A stretch of 38,229 bases of DNA, from NCBI GenBank assembly GCA_013203785.1, contig JABMPJ010000013.1, positions 1-38,229 of the forward strand. Direction: 5' to 3'. This document shows, in pieces, positions 25,999-34,481 of this stretch (positions are counted from its first letter, which is position 1; each line of letters starts with the position of its first letter). The DNA comes from Lentisphaerota bacterium. Its GTDB lineage: Bacteria; Verrucomicrobiota; Kiritimatiellia; UBA8416; JABMPJ01. Under the pieces are notes generated by a model. That model was given only the letters and a program-made list of their open reading frames with translations, searched no databases and had not been told where the DNA came from. The position numbers and the translations under genes were made by a program.

Positions 25999-27552
25999 TC
26001 AGAAGGTGATACCGACCTCGATCTCGTCCAAGTCCCCGGCCAGGTCCGTGTCCTCTTCGACGGCCTTGGGAGTATTGAAGGTGGGCAGGTAGCGATAGTA
26101 GACCTGGAGCTGTAGGGTACAGAGGCAGGTATCCATCACGCGGCCATCGTGGTGCTCTTGCAGACCCGGAGAATCCCAGAATCCCATATCCTTGCCATCC
26201 GCCGATGCCTTCTGCATGACCGTCTGGGCGCGCACCAGTTCACGTGAAAACAGGCCATTCCACTGCTGCCAGGCATTGCCCCCGGCATGAAACTTTGCCT
26301 GCGTCACGTAGTACCAGTAATACACGGGCGATGTACCCCAGGGCTCGCGCCAGTTGAAGGTCGCGTTCTGCGCCAAGTACTCCAAGCCCCGTCGGCATTC
26401 GCCCTGGTTGGCGGCGCCCAGAAACTGCATGGAGAGTACACCGACGCCGGTGAGCCCGCCCTGGGCGGGTCCGGTATAGCCGAATCCGCCCTGCGGGTGC
26501 GCATTTTTCTGCATGCCCTTAACGGCAAGTACCATGGCATCGTGCAGCTTCGGGTGTTCGAGGTGACCCATTTTAGCGGCCTTTAGCGCCTGGACACACC
26601 AGCCCATGTAGGAGGTGTCATCGCGCATGCTCTGCTTGCAGCTATAGTCCCAGCCGCCTGAGGGGTGCTGCCCCTTGATGATGACATCGATATTCGCCTC
26701 TGCAATGTCTTTCAGAGCCGGGACCTTGGTCAAGGCGTAGGCCTCACAGATAGCATAGGTCGCGATCGGGATCTCGTAGTTGCCCTTGAAGCACAGGTCC
26801 GATCCCGCCGCAGAAACCATAAATTTGATCGCCCGCTCAACCGTCTCACCGTACTCCTCCGAGGCCGGCGTCTCACCATGGGCCAGGAAGGTCAAGAGCG
26901 CGAGGGCTGTCATGGCGGTCTTATTGCTCTTCCAGGACCCATCCGGTTGTTGCTCCGATTTGAGCCAGCGCAAGGCCCGCACCACGGCCCCCTCAGTCAC
27001 ACCCGATCCACCAAACTGTGACATGGCCTTCCCACGCATACCGGCGCTACGGTTTCCCACAATGCCGCGCATGATAACCGGGCTCTTCACAAGGGCGACG
27101 GCGTCGAAGGTCGTCTGCTGCGGCGTCACCTCCGTGGCGGGTGCGTTCATGACATCGGTCACTTCGGTCATGGGGGCGTCGGGGGTGTAGTCATCCATTT
27201 CGATCGGCTCGGGCGGCTCAATCGGTTCATCATCAAGCTCTTCGATCTTGTCCAGCGCATCGGGCTCAATCTCTTCAATCACCTCAACCTGTATCTGGTT
27301 GGTCCGTTCCGGGGTCAGACTGGCCAAGAGCGAGAGCAGGCCGAGGCCGATGATGGGCACCATGATAGCGCTCAACGGGGCGGAAAGACGCTGAACCTGA
27401 AGTTTGGCGTACTTATAGTCGCCACTCTCTTTGTCGGCCTTGAGCCCCACCAGAACCTTGGCGACCTTCTGGCGGAAGGTGAGATGCTCAAAGAGGGAGA
27501 GCAGGTTGTGCTTCTGCATCAGATTGTGCAGTTCGTCGTATTCGTGTTCCAT
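25999..27552 (-). CDS. Membrane-anchored protein with C-terminal alpha/alpha-toroid (squalene-cyclase/prenyltransferase-like) repeats
   Basis: A 517-aa protein, last gene of the ExbBD operon. Order: a cytoplasmic N-terminus (1-55), one TM (about 59-79), an acidic Pro-rich linker (about 88-130, with DDEPIEPPEPIEMDDY), then toroid repeats from about 185 to 480. The repeats carry QW-like motifs QQPDGSW, GQHPSGGWDYS and HPQGGFGY. The DXDD/DDXXD catalytic motifs of real cyclases are not evident, so the toroid is more likely a binding domain. The N-terminal anchor plus Pro-rich linker mimics TonB, and the position next to ExbB/ExbD supports that. The ATG at 27552 has AAAGGATG upstream. Confidence 0.75.
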   Translation of the reverse strand: MEHEYDELHNLMQKHNLLSLFEHLTFRQKVAKVLVGLKADKESGDYKYAKLQVQRLSAPLSAIMVPIIGLGLLSLLASLTPERTNQIQVEVIEEIEPDALDKIEELDDEPIEPPEPIEMDDYTPDAPMTEVTDVMNAPATEVTPQQTTFDAVALVKSPVIMRGIVGNRSAGMRGKAMSQFGGSGVTEGAVVRALRWLKSEQQPDGSWKSNKTAMTALALLTFLAHGETPASEEYGETVERAIKFMVSAAGSDLCFKGNYEIPIATYAICEAYALTKVPALKDIAEANIDVIIKGQHPSGGWDYSCKQSMRDDTSYMGWCVQALKAAKMGHLEHPKLHDAMVLAVKGMQKNAHPQGGFGYTGPAQGGLTGVGVLSMQFLGAANQGECRRGLEYLAQNATFNWREPWGTSPVYYWYYVTQAKFHAGGNAWQQWNGLFSRELVRAQTVMQKASADGKDMGFWDSPGLQEHHDGRVMDTCLCTLQLQVYYRYLPTFNTPKAVEEDTDLAGDLDEIEVGITF

Positions 27553-27670
27553 GGCGCATCCTTTCGGGGATGAATCAGCAGTGGGTCTCTGCCTGGTATA
27601 CGTGCCTGCCCGGCCAGATCTTAGCAGAGACGGTTCGCCTGCAAAGCGGGCCCCACCTGGGTTGACGTGC

Positions 27671-28075
27671 CTACATACTGAAAACCGAGAGTTTCTTGAG
27701 CCCCACCTTGGCACAAAGATTGAGGACCTCGACCAGGCGCGCGTGCTGCGAGTCAGCCGTGCAGCGGATGATCACCGAGACGTTGGTACTGAAGGAGGCC
27801 AGCCGCGTCAGGTCGCGCTCGAGCTGACTGAGCGTCCGGTTCTTGCCTTTGAGCATGTAGCCGTAGCGATGGACCGTCACGGTGAGCAGGTCCTTGATGT
27901 CGTTTTCAATAACCGGAGTAGGGTCGGGCGACGGTCGCGAAACGTCCAGGTGCGAAAGGATATCCTCCTGCTTCAGCGTCACGATGAAGAAGATCAAGAG
28001 CTGGAAGACCACGTCAATCATCGGCGTCATCTCCAGTGCGGCGGCGTCACCTTTTCTTCTGACACGCTTTTTCAC
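27671..28075 (-). CDS. ExbD/TolR-family motor subunit (second copy)
   Basis: A 134-aa inner-membrane protein. A short basic cytoplasmic N-terminus is followed by one TM with the essential proton-carrying Asp21 in MTPMIDVVFQLLIFF, then a periplasmic domain. It shares the operon with a second ExbD, which it overlaps by 4 bp (28072-28075). A 118-bp gap follows before the toroid-protein gene, including a weak inverted repeat (27585-27592 and 27624-27631). Compared with its neighbour the periplasmic part diverges, so the two probably form a heteromeric or specialised pair. Confidence 0.9.
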   Translation of the reverse strand: MKKRVRRKGDAAALEMTPMIDVVFQLLIFFIVTLKQEDILSHLDVSRPSPDPTPVIENDIKDLLTVTVHRYGYMLKGKNRTLSQLERDLTRLASFSTNVSVIIRCTADSQHARLVEVLNLCAKVGLKKLSVFSM

Positions 28076-28497
28076 TTATTGGTGGCCTCCTGCTTGATCG
28101 CTGCAAAATTAAGCCGCCAGATCCCCATCTGGGCACAGATGTCCATCACAGCACGGATATCTTTGTGTTCGGCCCTCAGGTCGCCCCGGATCAAGACGGG
28201 AAACTGGCCCAGGCGACGCTTGCGGGCGGCCATGATGTTCGTGAATTTGCTGCGCGAGAGCTGGGCCCCGTGAATCGAGATCCAGCCCTTCTTGTTGATC
28301 TCCACCACCATCGTGCGGGGATCTTCGTTCTCGATGACAGGCCCGTGTTCAGCCTTGGCCAGACGGATATCCTCGTTGATCTCCTGGTCCATCTTGATCG
28401 TCACGATGAAGAAGATGATCAGCTGAAACACGACGTCAATCATAGGCGTCATGTCGACCTGCGACCCCTCGCTCTTCGCTCTCTTGTGGCGTGGCAT
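28072..28497 (-). CDS. ExbD/TolR-family motor subunit (first copy)
   Basis: A 141-aa ExbD-type protein. Asp21 in MTPMIDVVFQLIIFF is the expected protonatable residue, and the periplasmic domain (about 45-141) ends in LNFAAIKQEATNK. Its stop overlaps the next exbD start (ATGA), so translation is coupled. It lies 18 bp downstream of the ExbB gene. Both copies keep the transmembrane signature almost unchanged while their C-terminal domains differ. Confidence 0.92.
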   Translation of the reverse strand: MPRHKRAKSEGSQVDMTPMIDVVFQLIIFFIVTIKMDQEINEDIRLAKAEHGPVIENEDPRTMVVEINKKGWISIHGAQLSRSKFTNIMAARKRRLGQFPVLIRGDLRAEHKDIRAVMDICAQMGIWRLNFAAIKQEATNK

Positions 28498-28515
28498 AGC
28501 GACTCCGTTCAGCGT

Positions 28516-29304
28516 CTATTCGTCGACGACTTCGACGTTGCGCAGGTCTTTGATCAACTCGATCGTCATGGCCTCCATCTCAAGCATGATCCGGTTGGCC
28601 GAATTGCGGAAGATGTAGTAACCCGCCACACAGGGCACCGCGATCATCAGTCCGCCCGCCGTCGTGAAGAGCGCCTGCGAAATATTCTCGGCCAGCACAC
28701 CAACATCGGGGGCCCCCTGGCCGAGCGTGGAGAACGCGGCGATCATGCCCTGAACCGTTCCCAGCAGCCCAAGCATTGGGGCCAGGTTGCCCACCACAGA
28801 CATCCACGTCAGCTTCTGCATGAGCTGCTCGGTCTCAAGATCGGCGGCCGTAGAAATCGACTCCTGAATGACATCATAGCCCTCTTCAACGTGGCTGAAG
28901 CCAGCCGAAAGAATGTTGGCCAGTGGCCCCGGTTCCTGCTCACAGTTTTGGAGCGCCTTGAGCACATCGCCTTCGGCCATTGACTCAGTGACACTATCGA
29001 TCAGGGCCTGCGGCATGATACGTTTGGCCCGCACGGTAATCGCACAGTCCACCGCAAAGTAGACCCCCGCACCGGCGGCACCGAACAGGAAGAGCCAGAG
29101 CAGCACGCCCAGCGGGCCGGACGCCATGATAATGCTGAAGAATCCGCCTGAGCCCTCATTGGTCACCGCCGGAGGGGCGTCGCCGCCGTCGGCCGCCACG
29201 ATGTCTCCCGCGGCCGCTTCGGCTTCCTGGGCTTGAACGGGACAGGCGCATGCCGCCGCGAACACAAGTGCTAGCACCAGCGTCAATTTCATGATCGTCT
29301 TCAT
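28516..29304 (-). CDS. MotA/TolQ/ExbB-family proton-channel protein
   Basis: A 262-aa protein. Cleavable signal peptide (MKTIMKLTLVLALVFAAACA, about 1-25), an Ala-rich acidic segment, TM1 at about 57-80, a cytoplasmic loop, and TM2/TM3 at about 168-190 and 208-232. The loop between the last helices carries the family signature LGLLGTVQGMIAAFSTL and ISQALFTTAGGLMIAVP. ExbB/TolQ proteins form the pentameric proton channel around an ExbD/TolR dimer. The extra N-terminal signal and periplasmic segment are seen in the longer ExbB variants. First of the three motor genes. Confidence 0.92.
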   Translation of the reverse strand: MKTIMKLTLVLALVFAAACACPVQAQEAEAAAGDIVAADGGDAPPAVTNEGSGGFFSIIMASGPLGVLLWLFLFGAAGAGVYFAVDCAITVRAKRIMPQALIDSVTESMAEGDVLKALQNCEQEPGPLANILSAGFSHVEEGYDVIQESISTAADLETEQLMQKLTWMSVVGNLAPMLGLLGTVQGMIAAFSTLGQGAPDVGVLAENISQALFTTAGGLMIAVPCVAGYYIFRNSANRIMLEMEAMTIELIKDLRNVEVVDE

Positions 29305-29358
29305 CGTCGTCGGATCCTTTCTTTACACTGACTATATACCTTCCAAACCTCGAATGGC

Positions 29359-30180
29359 CTACGCCCCGGACTTCACCTTTTGCGCGTACTCACTGGTCGG
29401 ATAGGCCGAGAGCAGTTGTTTGCGCATCTTCTCGGCATAGGGGTGTTGGCCCTTTTCCTCGAAACACTTGGCCGCCTTGTAGAGGGCCTCAGGCTGTACC
29501 GCCTTGATCGACTGGAAAAATATGATCGTACGCAGGTAGCCATCGATCAGGGCGTCATCCAGATTGCCCTTCTGTTTGGCGATATCGCCGCGTCTGATCT
29601 GGGCCACGGCCGCCAGCCCGCGCGGCCCCTCTTCAATGGCACTCGAAAGGGCTTTCTCCAATTTGCTGTACTGCTCGGTCTCGAGCAAGCCCTGCCAGTA
29701 GATCCCCGCGAAGTTCTCATCCTGAAGGGCACCGGCATTGGATTCGACAACACGATCACACATCATCACGGCTTTTGTGGGATTCTTGGTCTTCAGGTAG
29801 CTCTGGGCCAGGTACTGGGCGGCCGTCACGTCATGCTCAAGCATGGCGTAGTCCTTCATAATGGTCTCGAGCGCGGGCAGGGCTTCGGCGTAACGGCCCG
29901 CCTGGACCAGCTTGATTGAGGTATCCAGCTCGGGCGGGCGCGCCACGCGGATCTCAGCGACTTCACTTGGCGACAGCTTGAACTGGACCGGACTGCCCTC
30001 GGGCTGCACGAGGTAGAGCTTGGTCGTCGCCTGCCACTTCACATCCCCAACCAGCTGCTGCCCAGTCCCGGCCTTAATGATCACAGCACGCACGGCTACG
30101 GCATCGCCTGCGCCCATAAACAGGGTCGCTGCCAGTATCACATAGAGGGCCCGCATCGTTTTAGCTTTCGCTGTCTTCAT
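29359..30180 (-). CDS. Secreted TPR-like protein
   Basis: A 273-aa protein with a signal peptide (MRALYVILAATLFMGAGDAV within about the first 30 residues). A short beta-rich region follows (VIIKAGTGQQLVGDVKWQAT, about 32-75), then helical repeats of TPR type (SIKLVQAGRYAEALPALETI; YLAQSYLKTKNPTKAVMMCD; CFEEKGQHPYAEKM). It is probably periplasmic. The ATG at 30180 has GGAG 6 bp upstream; the ATG at 30186 is too close to that site. It lies 13 bp after the 1003-aa TPR gene and 54 bp before ExbB, so it is in the same operon. Confidence 0.75.
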   Translation of the reverse strand: MKTAKAKTMRALYVILAATLFMGAGDAVAVRAVIIKAGTGQQLVGDVKWQATTKLYLVQPEGSPVQFKLSPSEVAEIRVARPPELDTSIKLVQAGRYAEALPALETIMKDYAMLEHDVTAAQYLAQSYLKTKNPTKAVMMCDRVVESNAGALQDENFAGIYWQGLLETEQYSKLEKALSSAIEEGPRGLAAVAQIRRGDIAKQKGNLDDALIDGYLRTIIFFQSIKAVQPEALYKAAKCFEEKGQHPYAEKMRKQLLSAYPTSEYAQKVKSGA

Positions 30181-30193
30181 AGTCATCTCCAGT

Positions 30194-33100
30194 TCAATCT
30201 TCCGGCACGACACCGTCGTCAGGCAGGTCTGCCTCGGCGGGCGCTTCGCCCTCATCATCTTCAACGGGCCCTTGCGCAGTGGCACCGCTCACCGCCAGCT
30301 TGGTCTTAGCCTTACTGCGTATGCGGCGGACGTCGCTCACGTAACGCCCATTGTTTCCGAATATCTCGATATAGCGATCACAGTCGTCCAGCGCATCCTG
30401 CCACAGCTCGGCCTCAAGCAGCAGGGGCAGACAGAGTGAAAAGGCGTCTTCAATATGAGGCCGTGCCTCTTTGACGCCGGGATACCCCAGCATCATGAGC
30501 CCCTGGAACGAGGCCATCGCTTTGCCGCGGTAGTCGGCGACCTGGGCAGGCGTGCCGTACTGCGTCTCAGCCTGCGCCTTCAAGGCCAGGAGCCGCCCAA
30601 TCTCAACATCGGAACGCGCCTTGAACCCAACCGACTTATCGTACTTGCGAGCGGTGGTCATGGCCGCGATAGCCTTGTTGAAGATCTCCATGCGGGCGTT
30701 GCTGTCGGGTTCGCGCGTGGCGAGTTCGGAGTAGCAGCGCGTCAACTGTAGGCTGGCCTCTACGGTCATCCCGCTGTTGGGATAGGTGTCGAGCATCTCC
30801 TGCAATACCGTGGCGGCTTTGTCGTACTCCTTGCGTTCGACCATGACCTGGCCCCGGCCCATCAGGGCCTTCTCGACGTAGACCCGCTCGCTGGTCGAGG
30901 CGATGACGCGGTCAAACGCCTGCAAGCTGATATCATATTCACCGGCTTTGAGGAGTTCATTCCCGGCCGTTAGAATCTGTGTGTTGCTGTACTTGCCCTG
31001 CCCGGAGAACATCTGACGGAAGATATCGACGGCGCGCGAGCGCATACCGAGATCGAGTAAATTTGTCCCCAGGACGAAGAGCGAGTTCTCTGCCTCAGGC
31101 GTACCGGGGTAGTCGGTTTGCAGCTGTTTCAGCGCCTTCTGCGCCTCATCCGCATTCTCGAGCACAGTCCACAGCGTGCCGATCTGACTGAGGGCGGACG
31201 GGGCGTAGCGCGATTTGGGGTAGGTCGATACCAGCGTTTGGAGCGTCTTGATCGCGGCACCCCTATAGGCATTCAGTTTCGCGGCCGGTTCCTTGATCTG
31301 GGTATACCCCACGGCCTTAAAGAAGAGGCAGCCCTGAATGACCTCAGCATTCTTCTCATCATCGCCCGCATCGGGGGCGTACTTCGGATCCTTCGTTTCG
31401 AGCAGCTTGATAATCTCGCTGTAGCCTTTGATCGCTGTGGGTAGATACTTGGGGTCCAATTTTTGAAAGGCCGCCGCCATTCTGAATTTCGAGCGAATAT
31501 ACTCCGTGCCCGGCTTGCGCTCTTTCTCTAGCGCGGCGATATAGGGTTTGAGGGCCAGGATCTCCGCCTTGGTATCCCCCTCCTTGAGCTGACAGTAGGT
31601 GATCTGCTTGAGCGCGCTCAGAAAGGAGGGCGAGGTGGGATAGTCATTCACGATGCGCTCGTAGTAGGCCCGGGCCTCCTGGTAACGCTCCTCGGAAAAT
31701 TTGCGGGTTCCGAACTGGTAGAGCAACGCCGCGGCCATGGGATGCTCTTTGAAGTGATCAAAGTAGACCTCGTAAACCTCCGCCTTGCGCTCTTCATTGC
31801 CGCGATCGCCGTAGGTCCCCGCAGCACGCAAGACCTGATCGCCTGCCTTGCCCTGTAGGGGATCGCTGCCACCGAATCGCTCCGCCATGTAGCGCACGGT
31901 CGTGTCAACCATTAGATCATCGTCGGTCTCGATATAAGAGCGGGCTAGCTCACCCAGGGCGGCGACCGACGTATCGCCTTCGGGAAAACGATTTAATACT
32001 TTCAGATAGGCCTCTACGGCATTGGCAAATTGGTTCTGACTGAAGAGGGCGCGGGCGCCCTGGAACTGGTAGCGGCGGACCTCAGCCATTTTTTCCGGCG
32101 TGACAGAGGTGTTGATCTTGGCCCCATACCCCCTCAAGATCGTTTCGATTTTGTCCGCCTGTTCACCCGCATCGGCTGCCCACTTCGTGCTGGGATACCC
32201 GATGAAAACGTTGAGGAAATGCGATAGGGCGCCCGGTTCACGTCCCCCGCCGCCCGCCTTGGCTTTGCCAGCCAGCAGATCGATGATCGCGGCCTTGTCG
32301 CCACCGCTGGCAATAAGCTTCTGCGCCTCATCCCACATGATCGAACCCAGCAGATAGCGGCAGTTGGCCATGGGGCTCAGGCTTTCGAGGTTCTGCTCAA
32401 CCAGGGTTTCATGAATCTGCTTGAGGGTCGCGGTGTAGTCATTCACCAGCTTCTGGGCACCATCGATGTTGCCCTGCATCGCACGCTCCTGCGCCATGAT
32501 CACGATCGCCTTGCCGAACCAGATGTCCTGAATCCAGAGGAGATCGGTGGTCAGCTTGTCGATCTTGTCGAAATAGGCCTTCCGCTCGGCCGGTTTCTTG
32601 GTTTCGGCAACTTTGAGCAGCAACTCGGCCGTCTCGCTCATAACCTGGCGCATGATATGCTTGGGTACGTCGGCTTTCAGCACATTCTCATAGGCCGCGA
32701 CGGCCCCCTCTTCATCGCCAAGCACAAGCAGCATCTGAGCGTACTTGTAGGCGGAGTTGATGTAGAAGTCATTCAGTGCGGGGGTGGGCTTAGAAAAGGC
32801 CTTGAAGAAGGATACGTAGATCGCCTGAGCGTCGCTGAACTTGCTCCAAGCGTAGTAACCATCCGCCAGCGCCAGCCGCATGGCCCAGGCATCCTGGCTG
32901 TTCTGATCGCGCTCTTTGGCGATGATCTGGAGGACCTCTTCGAACTTGCCGACTGAGATCAGGCTCTGCAGGTTTAGGATTTTGATCAGAGGCTTGGCTT
33001 CGGGGTGTTCGCTGATCAGACGATCAAGAACAATCTTCATGTAGTCAGGCAGCCCGAGCTTCTGCAGGGCTTCGGCATACTGGATTTCGGCTTTGACTTT

Positions 33101-33205
33101 GGGATCAGGACCACCGGTCAGATCCTCCGCACCGGAGGCCGAAACCGCCCCTACAATGATCCCCGCCAAAAACAGCCCGGTCAGACAGATTCGCCTGTGC
33201 ATCAT
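30194..33205 (-). CDS. Large periplasmic TPR-repeat protein
   Basis: A 1003-aa protein with a signal peptide (MMHRRICLTGLFLAGIIVGA then VSASGA), followed by tetratricopeptide-like repeats along almost the whole length. Examples are YAEALQKLGLPDYMKIVLDR, ALFSQNQFANAVEAYLKVLN and ARAYYERIVNDYPTSPSFLS. The C-terminal ~40 residues are acidic (EGEAPAEADLPDDG). No enzymatic motif seen. Such proteins usually act as scaffolds; here it starts the ExbBD operon and may tie the motor to the outer membrane or peptidoglycan (inference). ATG at 33205 with AGGAG upstream. It is divergent from rmuC, with about 98 bp between. Confidence 0.85.
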   Translation of the reverse strand: MMHRRICLTGLFLAGIIVGAVSASGAEDLTGGPDPKVKAEIQYAEALQKLGLPDYMKIVLDRLISEHPEAKPLIKILNLQSLISVGKFEEVLQIIAKERDQNSQDAWAMRLALADGYYAWSKFSDAQAIYVSFFKAFSKPTPALNDFYINSAYKYAQMLLVLGDEEGAVAAYENVLKADVPKHIMRQVMSETAELLLKVAETKKPAERKAYFDKIDKLTTDLLWIQDIWFGKAIVIMAQERAMQGNIDGAQKLVNDYTATLKQIHETLVEQNLESLSPMANCRYLLGSIMWDEAQKLIASGGDKAAIIDLLAGKAKAGGGGREPGALSHFLNVFIGYPSTKWAADAGEQADKIETILRGYGAKINTSVTPEKMAEVRRYQFQGARALFSQNQFANAVEAYLKVLNRFPEGDTSVAALGELARSYIETDDDLMVDTTVRYMAERFGGSDPLQGKAGDQVLRAAGTYGDRGNEERKAEVYEVYFDHFKEHPMAAALLYQFGTRKFSEERYQEARAYYERIVNDYPTSPSFLSALKQITYCQLKEGDTKAEILALKPYIAALEKERKPGTEYIRSKFRMAAAFQKLDPKYLPTAIKGYSEIIKLLETKDPKYAPDAGDDEKNAEVIQGCLFFKAVGYTQIKEPAAKLNAYRGAAIKTLQTLVSTYPKSRYAPSALSQIGTLWTVLENADEAQKALKQLQTDYPGTPEAENSLFVLGTNLLDLGMRSRAVDIFRQMFSGQGKYSNTQILTAGNELLKAGEYDISLQAFDRVIASTSERVYVEKALMGRGQVMVERKEYDKAATVLQEMLDTYPNSGMTVEASLQLTRCYSELATREPDSNARMEIFNKAIAAMTTARKYDKSVGFKARSDVEIGRLLALKAQAETQYGTPAQVADYRGKAMASFQGLMMLGYPGVKEARPHIEDAFSLCLPLLLEAELWQDALDDCDRYIEIFGNNGRYVSDVRRIRSKAKTKLAVSGATAQGPVEDDEGEAPAEADLPDDGVVPED

Positions 33206-33290
33206 ACTGTCAATCTCCTAGTGGCTCAGAACGTACGCAATATAGAGATGGCCGGTCAATGGTTTTCTGGATTCCGTCCGCCGATGCCGC

Positions 33291-33296
33291 TATAGT
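33291..33296 (+). promoter_or_regulatory. Possible -10 box of rmuC, close to the start codon
   Basis: TATAGT lies 7 bp before the rmuC ATG at 33304, and no Shine-Dalgarno is visible. If real, transcription would start at or near the ATG (leaderless). The -35 region (TGGATT at about 33268) is poor. Confidence 0.3.
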
Positions 33297-33303
33297 CTGC
33301 CGC

Positions 33304-34419
33304 ATGGACTTTCTGCTGCCCGCCCTGATCATCGCCGTGGCTATCCTGGCCGCCGTTCTGCTTGTCTACTGGCTGCTTAACCGCTCGCCGCGACACAACG
33401 AGAGCATGGCCCTCTTACAGCACCAGGTCAATGCGGCCTCGCAACAGTCCGCCCAGCAAGTCGAAGCGCTGCGCAGCAGTATGGCGGAGAGCCTGCAGAC
33501 CCTCACCGCGCAGTTGAGCCAGTCGCTCTCCAGCAGCAGCAAACAGGTTGGTGACAGGCTCGACTCCACCAGCAAGATCATCGGGGACGTACGCCAGCAA
33601 CTCGGCCAGCTGGAGAAATCGTCGCGCCGCATGCTGGAGGTAGGCAGCGATATTGCTCAGCTACAGGAGATTCTACAGCCGCCCAAACTGCGCGGCGCTC
33701 TGGGCGAACTCTTTCTGGGCGACCTCTTGAGCCAGATCCTCCCCGCCAGTCACTTCCAGATGCAGTACCACTTCAAAGGCGGCGAGACCGTGGATGCGGT
33801 GGTCATCCTCCACGCCGGCATGGTGCCGATCGACGCCAAATTCCCGCTCGACAACTTCAAGCGGGTGCTCGCGTCCGAAGACGAGGATACCCGCCGCGCC
33901 TCCCGCCGCGCCTTTGCGCGCGATGTGAAGGGGCATGTCGACGCGATTGCCACCAAATATATCCGCATGGATGAAGGCACCTTCGATTTCGCCTTAATGT
34001 ATATTCCGGCCGAGAACGTCTACTATGAAACTATTATCAAGGACGAGCTGCTTGAAGGCGACATGGTCCTCTTCAACTACGCCCTCAAGCGGCGCGTGAT
34101 TCCGGTCTCGCCCAACAGCTTCTACGCCTACCTGCAAACCATCATTCTCGGACTGAAGGGAATGCAGGTGGAGGAGCAGTCGCGCGAAATCATCGGGCAT
34201 CTCTCGCGCCTGCATAAGGAGTTCGATAATTTTGCCGACGCGTTTCGCCTGGTAGGACAACACCTGGACAACTCCACCAAGAAGTATACGGAGGCCCAGA
34301 AACGGCTCGGAAAGATGGAGGGCAAGATTGAGCAGATCGATGGCCTGGCGCAGGGGCTGAAGGAGAGCGAAATCGAGAAGGCCCCCGCGCTGCCGGAAGC
34401 GGCTGACGAGGCCCCCTGA
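33304..34419 (+). CDS. rmuC: DNA recombination protein RmuC
   Basis: A 371-aa protein. One N-terminal TM (MDFLLPALIIAVAILAAVLL), a long coiled coil (about 35-120), then the RmuC domain with GALGELFLGDLLSQILPAS and VPIDAKFPLDNFKRVL, where the Asp/Lys belong to a nuclease-like (PD-(D/E)XK type) core. RmuC limits inversions at short inverted repeats in E. coli; this window is rich in inverted repeats. The ATG at 33304 gives the family-like membrane anchor; an upstream in-frame start at 33259 is not convincing. Length is slightly shorter than E. coli RmuC (475). Confidence 0.9.
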   Translation: MDFLLPALIIAVAILAAVLLVYWLLNRSPRHNESMALLQHQVNAASQQSAQQVEALRSSMAESLQTLTAQLSQSLSSSSKQVGDRLDSTSKIIGDVRQQLGQLEKSSRRMLEVGSDIAQLQEILQPPKLRGALGELFLGDLLSQILPASHFQMQYHFKGGETVDAVVILHAGMVPIDAKFPLDNFKRVLASEDEDTRRASRRAFARDVKGHVDAIATKYIRMDEGTFDFALMYIPAENVYYETIIKDELLEGDMVLFNYALKRRVIPVSPNSFYAYLQTIILGLKGMQVEEQSREIIGHLSRLHKEFDNFADAFRLVGQHLDNSTKKYTEAQKRLGKMEGKIEQIDGLAQGLKESEIEKAPALPEAADEAP

Positions 34420-34481
34420 CCCACTTTACTATTGCACCTCAGCCTCTCTTTCCCCTATCGTGGCGCTTTCAAGGAGAAACC

